Shown here piece by piece: positions 17,429 to 29,489 of a DNA stretch of 64,000 nt. Numbering within the stretch: position 1 is the first letter of the stretch; every line of letters begins with the position of its first letter. Made by a program: the position numbers and the translations under genes. Source of the DNA: Arthrobacter silvisoli (GTDB taxonomy: Bacteria > Actinomycetota > Actinomycetes > Actinomycetales > Micrococcaceae); the NCBI RefSeq assembly GCF_003369445.1, contig NZ_QRCU01000014.1, positions 1-64,000 on the forward strand. Reading direction: 5' to 3'. The notes beneath the pieces were generated by a model, which saw only the letters and a list, made by a program, of their open reading frames with translations, searched no databases and was not told where the DNA came from.

Positions 17429-17433
17429 CCGCT

Positions 17434-18192
17434 TTGGCCGAAGCAGGCTCCGGCGTCGTCATCGTCACCGGCGCGAGCCGCGGCATCGGCGCGGCCATTG
17501 CCCGCCGGGCCGCGGCTGCCGGATACAGCGTTGCCGTCAACTACTCCTCGGACGCCAGCGGCGCCTTGGAGGTGGTGGGCGGCATCCGCGCCGCCGGCGG
17601 ACGCGCCGAAGCCGTCCAGGCCGATGTGAGCCGGCCCGGCCAGGTCCGGGCCATGTTCGACGAAGCGGCGGCCATGGGCCCGCTCACCGCCGTGGTCAAC
17701 AACGCGGGAATAACGGGCAACCTTATCGGTGGCCTGGTCGACGTCCCCGCGGAGACAGTGCAGCGGGTAGTCGATGTGAACGTGGCCGGGGTGGTCTTCG
17801 TCTGCCAGGAGGCCGTGCGCCGGTTGTCCGCGGGAAACGGCGGCCCCGGCGGCTCGATCATCAACATTTCGTCGACGGCCACGAAGGCCGGTTCACCGGG
17901 AACGTGGGTTCATTACGCCGCTACCAAAGGCGCCGTGGACGTCCTGACCACGGGCCTCGCCGCAGAAGTGGCGGGCCAGGGCATCAGGGTCAATTGCGTG
18001 GCGCCGGGCAGCACCAACACAGGGCTGCACGCGGCTGCGGGGATGCCGGACAGGATCGAGCGGTTGAACCCTCTGATTCCCATGGGCCGCGCTGCGCAAC
18101 CGGAGGAAGTGGCAGCCGCGGTGGTATGGCTGATGTCCGACGACGCCGCGTACATCACCGGTGCCGTGCTCCCGGTGTCCGGCGGCCGCTAG
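17434..18192 (+). CDS. Short-chain dehydrogenase/reductase
   Basis: 252 residues. Classical SDR: cofactor motif TGASRGIGAAIA at the N-terminus, NNAG near residue 90, the catalytic Ser in NISSTATKAG and Tyr/Lys in YAATKGA, then the C-terminal PVSGGR typical of FabG-like/glucose-1-dehydrogenase members. NADP preference is suggested but not proved by the Ser-Arg in the glycine motif. TTG start only 5 bases after the ppgK stop, so the two are probably co-transcribed. Substrate unknown. Confidence 0.9.
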   Translation: MAEAGSGVVIVTGASRGIGAAIARRAAAAGYSVAVNYSSDASGALEVVGGIRAAGGRAEAVQADVSRPGQVRAMFDEAAAMGPLTAVVNNAGITGNLIGGLVDVPAETVQRVVDVNVAGVVFVCQEAVRRLSAGNGGPGGSIINISSTATKAGSPGTWVHYAATKGAVDVLTTGLAAEVAGQGIRVNCVAPGSTNTGLHAAAGMPDRIERLNPLIPMGRAAQPEEVAAAVVWLMSDDAAYITGAVLPVSGGR

Positions 18193-18321
18193 GCCGAAGC
18201 CCCGTCAGGCGAAACTGGACCCGACCAGGACGCCGCGGAGGACGTAGTTCCGGTGGTGGCAGGGGCTTCCCCTCCGCCGCCACCACCGGAGTCTTTCAAC
18301 GAGCTACCGGCTTTCAGGAAG

Positions 18322-18831
18322 CTAGGGCGAGCCCTTGGCGCCGGCCTTGCTCCGGCCGTTCTTCCCCGCGGCGTCCGGCCCAAGCTGGGCTTCTTCGCGC
18401 AGCAGAGCGATGGCGGATTCGAAGTCCTCGAGGGATTCGAACGCCTGATAGACACTGGCGAAGCGGAGGTACGCGACCTGGTCCAGCTTCTGCAGCGGAC
18501 CGAGGATGGCGAGGCCCACTTGGTGCGCGTCGATTTCCGCAGCACCCGATGCCCGGATGTTCTCCTCGACCTCCTGGGCGAGCATCGCAAGATCGTCCTC
18601 GGTGACGGGACGGCCCTGGCACGCCTTGCGGACGCCGTTGATGATCTTGCTCCGGCTGAACGGTTCCCCGACACCTGAACGCTTCACGACGGACAGGCTG
18701 GTGGTTTCCACAGTGGTGAACCGGCGGCCGCATTCGGGGCACTGCCGGCGGCGGCGGATCGAGGAGCCGTCCTCGGCCATGCGGCTGTCGACCACCCGGG
18801 AGTCGGGATTGCGGCAAAACGGGCAATACAC
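18322..18831 (-). CDS. nrdR: Transcriptional repressor NrdR
   Basis: 169 residues (E. coli 149). Represses ribonucleotide reductase genes in response to (d)ATP. The N-terminal zinc ribbon has CPFC and CPECGRRF; the ATP-cone runs about residues 46-136 ([19 protein letters not shown] onward). Start is GTG at 18831 with GGGAGG upstream. A 20-residue basic Gly/Lys tail is extra. Two NrdR-like boxes lie 130-170 bases upstream (18963-18999), suggesting it represses itself; the reductase genes are not in this window. Confidence 0.96.
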   Translation of the reverse strand: MYCPFCRNPDSRVVDSRMAEDGSSIRRRRQCPECGRRFTTVETTSLSVVKRSGVGEPFSRSKIINGVRKACQGRPVTEDDLAMLAQEVEENIRASGAAEIDAHQVGLAILGPLQKLDQVAYLRFASVYQAFESLEDFESAIALLREEAQLGPDAAGKNGRSKAGAKGSP

Positions 18832-18870
18832 GCCGGCCTCCCTCTCCTGGTGCTGATCCTGCCTGGTTCC

Positions 18871-18888
18871 CCGGCCGAATGCGGCCGG
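18871..18888 (-). other. Small hairpin in nrdR leader
   Basis: CCGGCCG-AATG-CGGCCGG, between the large hairpin and the nrdR ribosome site; a leader structure or chance GC palindrome. Confidence 0.4.
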
Positions 18889-18894
18889 AACACG

Positions 18895-18927
18895 AATGGT
18901 GGCGGAAGCGATGCTTCCGCCACCATT
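18895..18927. terminator. Strong hairpin between hisD and nrdR
   Basis: Perfect 15-bp arms (18895-18909 and 18913-18927) with a 3-base loop. Acts as a plausible hisD terminator, although the T run (TTTT) is on the plus-strand side. Confidence 0.65.
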
Positions 18928-18962
18928 TTACGTTCGGACCCGGGCTAATGACAAGCATGTAA

Positions 18963-18999
18963 GTACTACATGTAGTGGTAGCCGCCGTATATGTAGTGC
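18963..18999. promoter_or_regulatory. Tandem NrdR-like boxes
   Basis: Box 1 GTACTACATGTAGTGG (18963-18978) and box 2 GCCGTATATGTAGTGC (18984-18999). Both fit the NrdR core CwA-AT-TwG of acaCwAtATaTwGtgt. Centres are 21 bases apart, two helical turns. They lie right after the hisD stop and upstream of nrdR. Confidence 0.65.
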
Positions 19000-19000
19000 T

Positions 19001-20374
19001 TTACGCCCCTGCGAAGCGGATCGTGACGGCGTCGCCGTGGCCCGGAAGGTCCTCGGCTCCGGCCAGGCTCACGATGTGCCGGCTGACTTCTTCCAGCGCC
19101 GGCCGGCTGTAATTGATGAGCTGCACCGCGCGCAGGAAGGTGGTGACGTTGAGGCCCGAAGAGAACGCCGCCGTGCCGCTCGTGGGCAGCACGTGGTTGG
19201 AACCGGCGCAATAATCACCAAGGCTGACCGGGCTGTAGTCGCCGACAAAGATCGCCCCCGCGTTGCGGATCCGGGCTGCAACCGCCGGCGCGTCCGCCGT
19301 CATGATTTCCAGGTGCTCTGCCGCGTAGGCGTCACACACCGCGATCCCCTGCTCCAGGTTGTCGACCAGCACGACGCCGGACTGCGGCCCCGAAAGGGCT
19401 GTCACCACGCGTTCGCTGTGCTTGGTCCGGGCGGCCTGGCGCTTGAGCTCGGCGTCCACCGCCGCCGCCAGGTCCGGTGAGTCCGTGACGAGTACGGATG
19501 CCGCCTTGGGATCGTGCTCAGCCTGGCTGATGAGGTCGGCGGTCACCAGGTCCGGACGGGCCGTGCCGTCGGCGAGGATGGCGATCTCGGTGGTGCCCGC
19601 CTCCGAGTCGATGCCCACCACACCCTTGACGAGGCGCTTGGCCGTCGCCACGAAGATGTTGCCGGGACCGGTGACGACGTCCACGGGTTCGAGGGTCTCC
19701 TCGCCGTCAGCACCCGGGACCCCGTAGGCGAAGGCGGCCACTGCCTGGGCACCGCCGATGGCGTAGACCTCGTCGATGCCGAGCAGCGCGGCTGCGGCCA
19801 GGATGGTGGGGTGCGGCAGGCCGCCGAACTCCCTCTGCGGCGGCGAGGCCAAGGCTACGGAGGGGACTCCGGCCGCCTGGGCGGGTACCACGTTCATGAT
19901 CACGGACGACGGGTAGACCGCCAGGCCGCCGGGCACGTACAACCCGACGCGGCCCACCGGCACCCAGTTCTGGCTGACGACGGCACCGTCGCCCAGTTCG
20001 ACGTCGACGTCCGCCGGGCGCTGGGCAACGGCGAACTGCCGGGCACGGCTGATGGACTCCTCCAGTGCCGAACGGACGGCGGGATCGAGCTTCTCCAGGG
20101 CGTCGGCGAGCGCCGCCGCCGGGACCCGGGGGTGGGACTGCTCGACGCCGTCGAACGCCTGGGCGAATTCGCCCAGTGCCGCGAAACCGCGGGAGCGCAC
20201 GGCCGCGATGATCTCCAGGACCTTCTGTTCGGCGTCGGCCACCGTCTGATGCTGTGCCCGCGGTACGGCGGCACGCAGTTCCGCGAGTGAAAGCGCGCGG
20301 CCGCGCAGGTCGATCCTGCGGAACACGAGGGAGTCGGTAACAGTGGCGGCTGGATTCTCCGGAGAAATGGTCAC
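19001..20374 (-). CDS. hisD: Histidinol dehydrogenase
   Basis: 457 residues. Oxidises histidinol to histidine in two NAD-dependent steps, the last of the pathway; zinc enzyme. Seen: [18 protein letters not shown], the [13 protein letters not shown] stretch, [12 protein letters not shown], the [12 protein letters not shown] and [10 protein letters not shown] segments (zinc/catalytic region) and the AEHLEI and [12 protein letters not shown] motifs. GTG start at 20374. No other his gene follows; nrdR is downstream behind a strong hairpin, so hisD seems to be expressed by itself here. Confidence 0.97.
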   Translation of the reverse strand: MTISPENPAATVTDSLVFRRIDLRGRALSLAELRAAVPRAQHQTVADAEQKVLEIIAAVRSRGFAALGEFAQAFDGVEQSHPRVPAAALADALEKLDPAVRSALEESISRARQFAVAQRPADVDVELGDGAVVSQNWVPVGRVGLYVPGGLAVYPSSVIMNVVPAQAAGVPSVALASPPQREFGGLPHPTILAAAALLGIDEVYAIGGAQAVAAFAYGVPGADGEETLEPVDVVTGPGNIFVATAKRLVKGVVGIDSEAGTTEIAILADGTARPDLVTADLISQAEHDPKAASVLVTDSPDLAAAVDAELKRQAARTKHSERVVTALSGPQSGVVLVDNLEQGIAVCDAYAAEHLEIMTADAPAVAARIRNAGAIFVGDYSPVSLGDYCAGSNHVLPTSGTAAFSSGLNVTTFLRAVQLINYSRPALEEVSRHIVSLAGAEDLPGHGDAVTIRFAGA

Positions 20375-20383
20375 CCGGCCATT

Positions 20384-20944
20384 TTAGTGTGCCTGGTCGC
20401 CGGTCCGTGTTCCGCGGCCCAGCAGGCTGATCAAGTTGTAGAGGAACGCCAGCAGCGCGACCGTGAAGGGCCAGACAAGCAGGACGACGGCGGACCGGAG
20501 CGTGAAGCCGTCCTCACCGGCGGGAACGGCGCCGGAGGGACCCCACCATGCGGCGGCCAGCAGCCCCGCCTGCCAGGCAACAGCCGAACCTGCCAGTCCC
20601 CCGGCAGCAGCCAGGAAGGTGCGCAGTCCGCGGCCCTGGTCCGGCCGGCTCGCGTCGAGCAGGACGGCTGCGAAGCAGCCTGCCAGAAGCAGCAGGGCGG
20701 CCAGCACCAGATCCCGGGGAAGGCGCGTCAAGGGGGTCGAAGGATCCGCGAGGGCCGGGTCCCGGGTGAGAAGATTTGCGCCGCCCGGGGCGAGCAGCCA
20801 CCAGGCGATGCCGAGCAGGATTCCGGCGGCCGCGGGCACAACAAGCCAGGTCCAGGCGCGGCCGCGCCGTACGGGGTCCCCGTCGTGGACGGCCGGGATC
20901 CCGTTCCAGGCGGCTCCGGTGCTCTCATACGCAGGCAGGGTCAT
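20384..20944 (-). CDS. Hypothetical four-helix membrane protein (DUF2567-like)
   Basis: 186 residues with four hydrophobic helices (about 32-51, 79-96, 107-130, 148-172). The loop after helix 1 (WWLLAPGGANLLTRDP) is periplasmic if the N-terminus is inside. The layout recalls DUF2567 proteins of actinobacteria, but I hold this loosely. Start at the ATG at 20944 without a clear SD; an ATG at 20965 is an alternative. Located 9 bases upstream of hisD on the same strand, so possibly co-transcribed. Confidence 0.6.
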   Translation of the reverse strand: MTLPAYESTGAAWNGIPAVHDGDPVRRGRAWTWLVVPAAAGILLGIAWWLLAPGGANLLTRDPALADPSTPLTRLPRDLVLAALLLLAGCFAAVLLDASRPDQGRGLRTFLAAAGGLAGSAVAWQAGLLAAAWWGPSGAVPAGEDGFTLRSAVVLLVWPFTVALLAFLYNLISLLGRGTRTGDQAH

Positions 20945-21078
20945 GGGTGCCACATTAACAAACATTGCGTCTGCCGCCGCAACGTGGCCCCGGCGGCATA
21001 CCCGGAATACCTCCTTGAGGGTTCGTGGGAATACGCTGATTCCAAGAACCACCCAACGATTCTGAGCAGGAGCTGGCC

Positions 21079-21582
21079 ATGGCTGCGGACACCCCGTCCT
21101 TCGTGGGAACCTTCAGGGAAATGTTCCGCCGGCACGCTGCGGGCGTGGCGATCATCACCGCGGACTTGAACGGCAGGCCCTTCGGTTTCACCGCGACCTC
21201 GGTGGCGTCGCTGTCCGCCGAGCCGCCCCGCTTCACCTTTAACATGTCGCGCAGTTCCAGTTCCTGGCCGGCCGTGGCGAACTCGACCTACATCGGGCTG
21301 CACATGCTCGGCCACGAGAACGAGGCCCTGGCGGACCGCTTCGCCCGCGGCGGCGGGCAGCGGTTCGAGGGCGACCACTGGGAACCCGGGCCCTTCGGCG
21401 TGCCGCTGCTGAAGAACGTGACCGGTTGGCTCATCGGGAAGATCCAGATGCGGCTTTCCTTCGAGAACAACGCGGTGGTCGTCGTCGAGGTGGTGGACGG
21501 ACAAGTGGGCGAGGACGGCAGTCCGCTGCTGTACCACTCGGGCACGTACGGACAGCCGGTCCCGCTCGACTACGAAATCTGA
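21079..21582 (+). CDS. Flavin reductase family protein
   Basis: 167 residues. FMN-binding split-barrel: FRRHAAGVAIITA, then GRPFGFTATSVASLSAEPPRFTFNMS, the usual start of FMN/FAD reductases that supply reduced flavin to two-component monooxygenases. No monooxygenase partner is nearby. AGGAG lies 8 bases before the ATG. Convergent with dnaE; its last codons and stop are duplicated as an 18-bp tandem repeat, giving a second in-frame TGA. Confidence 0.85.
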   Translation: MAADTPSFVGTFREMFRRHAAGVAIITADLNGRPFGFTATSVASLSAEPPRFTFNMSRSSSSWPAVANSTYIGLHMLGHENEALADRFARGGGQRFEGDHWEPGPFGVPLLKNVTGWLIGKIQMRLSFENNAVVVVEVVDGQVGEDGSPLLYHSGTYGQPVPLDYEI

Positions 21583-21606
21583 GCCGGGTACGAAATCTGA
21601 GCCGGG
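21571..21606 (+). repeat. 18-bp tandem duplication spanning flavin-reductase stop codon
   Basis: TACGAAATCTGAGCCGGG twice (21571-21588, 21589-21606), exact. The unit holds the last three codons, TGA and six following bases; the second TGA is in frame. Confidence 0.95.
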
Positions 21607-21607
21607 C

Positions 21608-21627
21608 CGCTTAGCTGTCCATCCCGC

Positions 21628-21641
<14 letters not shown>
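21608..21641 (-). repeat. 17-bp tandem duplication spanning dnaE stop codon
   Basis: Two 17-base units (21608-21624, 21625-21641) sharing the minus-strand core GGACAGCTAAGCGG, which holds the dnaE Asp-Ser-TAA end. The copy outside the gene repeats the stop in another frame. Confidence 0.9.
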
Positions 21642-25188
<3,547 letters not shown>

Positions 25189-25194
25189 GACAGT

Positions 25195-25818
25195 CTACCG
25201 TCGAGGGGCCGGGGCGTCCCCGCCGTCGTCGGGTGTCCGGCGAAGAAGTACGACGGCGGCTGCACCCTCTGCGAGATAGAACACGAAGGGCGGTATGTCA
25301 CCGGTGGCGGCCAGCACGGCGGCGGATGCGGCGGACGTTCCGGCCAGGGCGAGGGCGGTGCGCGTGGGGCGCGGGGCCGGAAGCGCGGCGAAGGCGCCGG
25401 CAAGCGCCGCGAGTGTGGCGACGTGCGACCAGGCGTAAACGGTGAACGGCCACCAGGAAGCCTTGCGGTAGGCGAATCGCTCGATGTCGCTCCCCCGGTC
25501 CGCCAGGCACCAGACGAACATCGGGGCTCCGGCAAGCAGGGCAGTCGCCGCGGTTCCGGCGAGTGCCCGGGCCCGGCCACGCGGAAACTCCCGGGCGAGG
25601 GCGGCGAAAGCCACGGGCACTGCCGCGGTGCCCATCGCGGCAACATGCTGCCCGGCCACCCACTTCCCGCCGGAGCGTTTGAGGATCTCGAGGCGGTGTG
25701 CCGGGTCCGCGGTGGTGTAGACGCGCTGCGCCGGGGTAATGCCGGCAAACCAGAGCACCGTGCCGGCGATCACCGTCGCGGCCGGCCTGGAAAGGCTTCC
25801 CCGCTGGCTTGATTTCAT
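25195..25818 (-). CDS. Hypothetical multi-helix membrane protein
   Basis: 207 residues with about six hydrophobic segments (13-29, 56-75, 86-105, 124-147, 153-172, 175-193). No family recognised. The first loop (ITPAQRVYTTADPAHRLEIL) is polar and may be outside. Start at the ATG at 25818 with AGGAGG upstream, which is clearly better than the longer frame. It ends 6 bases before the dnaE start on the same strand and probably shares its transcript. Confidence 0.65.
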   Translation of the reverse strand: MKSSQRGSLSRPAATVIAGTVLWFAGITPAQRVYTTADPAHRLEILKRSGGKWVAGQHVAAMGTAAVPVAFAALAREFPRGRARALAGTAATALLAGAPMFVWCLADRGSDIERFAYRKASWWPFTVYAWSHVATLAALAGAFAALPAPRPTRTALALAGTSAASAAVLAATGDIPPFVFYLAEGAAAVVLLRRTPDDGGDAPAPRR

Positions 25819-25908
25819 CCCGTGCCTCCTGCCCTGCGGACCGGATGGGCCAATGAATGCACCCACGCTAACCCCGGGCGGGGGCGGGGTCAACGGAGCC
25901 GGCCCCCG

Positions 25909-25934
25909 GTGCGGAAGATCAGTGCGGAGGATCA
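25909..25934 (-). repeat. 13-bp tandem duplication spanning rluD stop codon
   Basis: GTGCGGAAGATCA (25909-25921) and GTGCGGAGGATCA (25922-25934). On the minus strand each unit begins with TGA; the inner one is the rluD stop. Confidence 0.9.
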
Positions 25935-26858
25935 GGCGTTGCCGCTGGCCAGCAGGTCCAGCGCGTATTGCAGGTCCGCGGGGTACTGGCTGGTGACCTC
26001 CACCCAGTCACCGCTGCGGGGATGGGTGAAGCCCAGCCTGCGGGCATGCAGCCATTGCCGGGTGAGGCCAAGCGTGGCCGCGAGACGCGGGTCGGCGCCG
26101 TAGGTGAGGTCACCGGCGCAGGGATGGCGCAACGCCGAGAAGTGGACCCTGATCTGGTGGGTGCGGCCGGTCTCCAGGTGCACTTCCACGAGGCTCGCCT
26201 TGCCGAAGGCTTCAATGACCTCGTAGTGGGTCACCGAAGGACGGCCGTCCTCGATGACGGCAAAGCGCCAGTCGTGGCCGGGGTGGCGGCCGATCGGGGC
26301 GTCAATGGTGCCTTCGAGGGGTTCGGGCAGGCCCTGGACCACCGCGTGGTAGACCTTGTCCACGGTCCGTTCCTTGAAGGCCCGCTTCAGGACCGTGTAG
26401 GCATGTTCGGTCTTGGCGACCACCATCACCCCCGAGGTTCCGACGTCGAGCCGGTGCACAATGCCGGCGCGTTCAGGCGCGCCCGAGGTGGAGATCCGGT
26501 ACCCCGCTCCAGCCAGGCCGCCGACTACGGTGGGACCCACCCAGCCGGGCGAAGGATGCGCCGCAACACCCACGGGTTTGTCGATGACAACAAAGTCCTC
26601 ATCGTCCAGCAGGATGTTCAGGCCTTCCACTACTTCCTCCACGACTTCCAAGGGGTCCCGGCGCTCGGGAACGGTCACTGACAGAACGGAACCGGCGGTG
26701 AGCTTGGCGGACTTAGCCAGCACGGCCGTGCCCGCCCGTACGTTGCCTTCGGCCAGCAGCAGGGCGGCGGCGGAGCGCGAGATGTCCATGAGCTTCGCCA
26801 GGCCGGCATCGGCACGGGCACCGCCCAGCTCCCCGGGTACTACGAAAGTCTCAGGCAT
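25932..26858 (-). CDS. rluD: RluA-family pseudouridine synthase
   Basis: 308 residues. N-terminal S4 RNA-binding domain (residues about 15-75) and a catalytic domain with HRLD at 135-138, where Asp138 is the nucleophile, in [18 protein letters not shown]. The KVYHAVVQG and GRTHQIRVH motifs complete the family signature. Modifies uridines in 23S rRNA (helix 69 for RluD itself); the exact target is inferred. Start overlaps the lspA stop (ATGCCTGA), so translation is coupled. lspA-rluD pairing is widespread. Confidence 0.93.
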   Translation of the reverse strand: MPETFVVPGELGGARADAGLAKLMDISRSAAALLLAEGNVRAGTAVLAKSAKLTAGSVLSVTVPERRDPLEVVEEVVEGLNILLDDEDFVVIDKPVGVAAHPSPGWVGPTVVGGLAGAGYRISTSGAPERAGIVHRLDVGTSGVMVVAKTEHAYTVLKRAFKERTVDKVYHAVVQGLPEPLEGTIDAPIGRHPGHDWRFAVIEDGRPSVTHYEVIEAFGKASLVEVHLETGRTHQIRVHFSALRHPCAGDLTYGADPRLAATLGLTRQWLHARRLGFTHPRSGDWVEVTSQYPADLQYALDLLASGNA

Positions 26859-27507
26859 CGCCGGAGGTCCCCCGGTCCTTTTCGGCACGGTCCTTTTCGG
26901 CACGGTCCTTGTCAGCCCGGTCAGTTCCGGCGTCATCCTGCCCGCTCCCGGGCTGCGTTGGCGCCCCTTGCTGCTTCGAACCGTCCAGGCCGATCCCTCG
27001 CAGCGTCAGCAGGCAGATCACGACGACCGCGCAGACAACGGCGGAGTCGGCGATGTTGAAGATCGCAAAGTTGGGCAGCTGGATGAAGTCGACGACGTGC
27101 CCCATGCCGAACGAGGGTTCGCGGAAAAGCCGGTCGGTCAGGTTGCCGAGGGCGCCGCCGAGCAGCAGCCCGAGGGCAAGGGCCCACCAAACCGATCCGA
27201 GCTTGCGCAGCTGGAAGAAGATGGCAACGGACACCCCGGCCATGACAAGGGTGAAGACCCAGGTGACGTTTTCCCCGATCGAGAAGGCCGCTCCGGAGTT
27301 GCGGATGTAGTACCAATGGAGCAAGGGCGGCAGGACCGGAATGCGTTCGCCCTCCACCATGGTGCTCGTGACCCACACTTTGGTCAGCTGGTCAAAGGCG
27401 TAGGCGAACGCCGCGAAGCCCGCGAAGAGCCAGAGCAGGCCCGGTCGCGGGGTCCGGCGCATAGTGCGGTCCGGTTCGGCGGTGCCGCTGTTGTGTTCGT
27501 CGCTCAT
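26851..27507 (-). CDS. lspA: Lipoprotein signal peptidase
   Basis: 218 residues, membrane aspartyl protease that cuts lipoprotein signal peptides after lipidation. Four helices; conserved [14 protein letters not shown], and catalytic Asp140 (HVVDF) and Asp154 (NIADS). The hydrophilic C-terminal tail (about residues 172-218) is unusual and includes a 15-bp in-frame tandem repeat giving KDRAE units. Start at the ATG at 27507. Downstream of divIVA and overlapping rluD. Confidence 0.95.
   Translation of the reverse strand: MSDEHNSGTAEPDRTMRRTPRPGLLWLFAGFAAFAYAFDQLTKVWVTSTMVEGERIPVLPPLLHWYYIRNSGAAFSIGENVTWVFTLVMAGVSVAIFFQLRKLGSVWWALALGLLLGGALGNLTDRLFREPSFGMGHVVDFIQLPNFAIFNIADSAVVCAVVVICLLTLRGIGLDGSKQQGAPTQPGSGQDDAGTDRADKDRAEKDRAEKDRGTSGDA
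26874..26918 (-). repeat. 15-bp repeat x3 in lspA tail
   Basis: Units at 26874-26888, 26889-26903 (identical) and 26904-26918 (diverged), each coding one KDRAE-type pentapeptide in the disordered tail of LspA. Confidence 0.9.
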
Positions 27508-27553
27508 AGTGCTTTCATCCGGGGGCCGTGGGGTCGCTGTTCTTAACAGCGAA

Positions 27554-27590
27554 AAGCCGGTGGCCGAGGAGTCCTCAGCCACCGGCTTTC
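27554..27590 (-). terminator. Intrinsic terminator of divIVA
   Basis: AAAGCCGGTGG (27554-27564) with CCACCGGCTTT (27580-27590) and a small inner GAGGA/TCCTC stem. Confidence 0.8.
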
Positions 27591-27601
27591 AGAATACTTG
27601 C

Positions 27602-28312
27602 TTAGACCTCTGCGGCAGCTTCGCCGACCTCGGGGGCGGCGACGGAACCACGGGCGTCAAGGTCACGCAGCTGGCCTTCAATGTAGGCCTTCAGGCGGGA
27701 GCGGTAGTCGCGCTCGAAGCCGCGGAGCTGCTCGACCTTGCGCTCAAGGACGGAGCGCTGCTGCTCGAGGGCACCGAGGATCTTGCGGGACTTGTCCTGC
27801 GCGTCGTTGACGAGGGTGGAAGCTTCGATCTGCGCCTCGGCGATGATCTTTTCCTTCTGCTGCTCGCCGTCGGCGACGTGCTTGTCATGCATCTGCTGGG
27901 CCATGGCCAGCAGGCCGGCCGCGGACTCGGCAGAGGGGGAAGCGACGGAAGCCGCGGCGGCGGGGGCAGGAGCTGCCCCGGCCTGGGCCTTCTTCTTGGC
28001 TTCCGCTTCGGCAGCCTTGGCCTCGGCCTCGGCCTTTGCTTCGGCTTCCGCCTTGGCCTTGGCTTCTGCGTCCTTGTCGGCCTTGACCGGCGCGGGGACC
28101 TTCTCGACGACCGGTGCCGCGGTGGTGCTGGCGGCGACGGCGGTTCCGGCCTCGGCGAGCTTCTTGCGCAGCTCGTCGTTCTCCTGGTTCAGGCGACGCA
28201 GTTCGACGACGATCTCGTCCAGGAAGTCATCAACCTCGTCCTGGTCGTAGCCCTCACGGAACTTAGTCGGCTGAAAGCGCTTGTTGACAACGTCTTCTGG
28301 CGTCAAAGCCAT
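27602..28312 (-). CDS. divIVA: DivIVA/Wag31 polar growth protein
   Basis: 236 residues. The N-terminal lipid-binding domain LTPEDVVNKRFQPTKFREGY and DQDEVDDFLDEIVVELRRL is typical of DivIVA; an Ala/Glu/Lys-rich linker (about 75-110, KAEAEAKAEAEAKAAEAEAK) separates it from the C-terminal coiled coil (HVADGEQQKEKIIAEAQIEA onward). Marks negatively curved membrane at poles and septum and directs cell-wall growth in actinobacteria. Own promoter likely (28371-28398), own terminator. Confidence 0.95.
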   Translation of the reverse strand: MALTPEDVVNKRFQPTKFREGYDQDEVDDFLDEIVVELRRLNQENDELRKKLAEAGTAVAASTTAAPVVEKVPAPVKADKDAEAKAKAEAEAKAEAEAKAAEAEAKKKAQAGAAPAPAAAASVASPSAESAAGLLAMAQQMHDKHVADGEQQKEKIIAEAQIEASTLVNDAQDKSRKILGALEQQRSVLERKVEQLRGFERDYRSRLKAYIEGQLRDLDARGSVAAPEVGEAAAEV

Positions 28313-28370
28313 CTGGTCACCTCGTTGGTCTAGTCAGGAGGCCTTCCGGCCGTTCAAAAACTACGGTACC

Positions 28371-28398
28371 TAAATATCATCTGATTCCCCCAATTCAA
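28371..28398 (-). promoter_or_regulatory. Candidate divIVA promoter
   Basis: Minus strand TTGAAT (28398-28393), 16 bases, TATTTA (28376-28371), in an A+T-rich island 60 bases before the divIVA start. Confidence 0.4.
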
Positions 28399-28470
28399 CA
28401 CCCTTTGTCTTTAATCACGGGAACCGGGCCGGGCCACCGGTGTCACCGGGGTCCTTGTCCTACAAAGAAG

Positions 28471-28758
28471 CTACACCAGTGGCCAAGTGAATCCCATCGC
28501 AATGACTACCACGATGAAAACGATCAGGAAGGCCAGATCGAGGGAAACCGAGCCCAGTTGCAAGGGCGGCACCAAGCGGCGGATCCGCTTGATGGGCGGG
28601 TCCGTCACGGAATAGACCACGTGCGCCGTCACGAGCGCAGCGCCCCGCGGACGCCATTGGCGGGCAAACATCTGCACCAGGTCAAAGACAATCCTGACGA
28701 TGAGGGAAATCTGGAACAGCAGCAATGCAATGTAAATAAGGCCAAAAACAATGCCCAC
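28471..28758 (-). CDS. YggT family membrane protein
   Basis: 95 residues, two transmembrane helices (about 3-24 and 70-92) around a short loop with TDPPIKRIRRLVPPL, the YggT hallmark. Found next to sepF and divIVA in most Gram-positive division clusters; proposed to help osmotic tolerance or division, no biochemical role proved. Downstream of sepF and upstream of divIVA in the transcription direction. Confidence 0.9.
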   Translation of the reverse strand: MGIVFGLIYIALLLFQISLIVRIVFDLVQMFARQWRPRGAALVTAHVVYSVTDPPIKRIRRLVPPLQLGSVSLDLAFLIVFIVVVIAMGFTWPLV

Positions 28759-28813
28759 GGCTTAGCTCAGTTCTCCTCGATCGCAAACGGCTGGTGTTCT
28801 CTATTCCAACACA

Positions 28814-28842
28814 GATGCCAGGCAGTTGGCCTGCCTGGCATC
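28814..28842. terminator. Hairpin between sepF and yggT
   Basis: GATGCCAGGCA (28814-28824) with TGCCTGGCATC (28832-28842), no T run; weak terminator or mRNA processing structure. Confidence 0.45.
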
Positions 28843-28862
28843 CGAACGGCGTTGGCGGACCG

Positions 28863-29390
28863 TCAGCTCTGGTTGAAGAACGAGGCCTGTGCTTCGCTGG
28901 TCTTCTTGTCGTCGCCAAGGACTTCGACGTACGACGGCGACAGCAGGAACACCTTGTTGGTGACCCGTTCGATGCTGCCGTGAAGTCCGAAGACCAGGCC
29001 GGCAGAGAAGTCCACGAGGCGTTTGGCGTCCGCTTCGCCCATGTCGGTGACGTTCATGATCACAGGGATCCCGTCCCGGAAGCTCTCTCCGATGATCTTG
29101 GCGTCATTGTAGGAGCGGGGATGGACGGTAGTGATCTGGCGGAGTCCGGAAGTATCTTCGCGGCTCGATGCCGCACGCTTGATAGGTGTCACAGGGGCGC
29201 GGTATTCCTCTTCGGCGGCGGCTTGGGGTACTTCACGGACGGCTTCCCGGACGGGTGCGGGGGCGCGGCGCTCTTCGTGCTCGGCGGCGTGCTCCTCATC
29301 CCTCTGGGGCAGGTGGTGCTCAGACTCGTAATGCTCATCGCCGTCGGCGAGCCCAAGATAAACCATTGTCTTGCGCAATGCGCCAGCCAT
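28863..29390 (-). CDS. sepF: Cell division protein SepF
   Basis: 175 residues. N-terminal amphipathic membrane-targeting helix ([14 protein letters not shown]), an acidic/Pro linker, and the conserved C-terminal domain (about 85-170) with [22 protein letters not shown] and [17 protein letters not shown]. SepF tethers FtsZ to the membrane; in actinobacteria, which lack FtsA and ZipA, it is the main anchor and binds the FtsZ tail. Start at the ATG at 29390 with GGAG 7 bases upstream. Confidence 0.95.
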   Translation of the reverse strand: MAGALRKTMVYLGLADGDEHYESEHHLPQRDEEHAAEHEERRAPAPVREAVREVPQAAAEEEYRAPVTPIKRAASSREDTSGLRQITTVHPRSYNDAKIIGESFRDGIPVIMNVTDMGEADAKRLVDFSAGLVFGLHGSIERVTNKVFLLSPSYVEVLGDDKKTSEAQASFFNQS

Positions 29391-29489
29391 GCTGGACTCC
29401 AATCGTGTCTGCAGTTGGCGGGCCGCCCGTGGCTTGACATGGATGCCTTGACATGGAACCGCAGGCCCGTCGCTTCCAATACTTTGACG

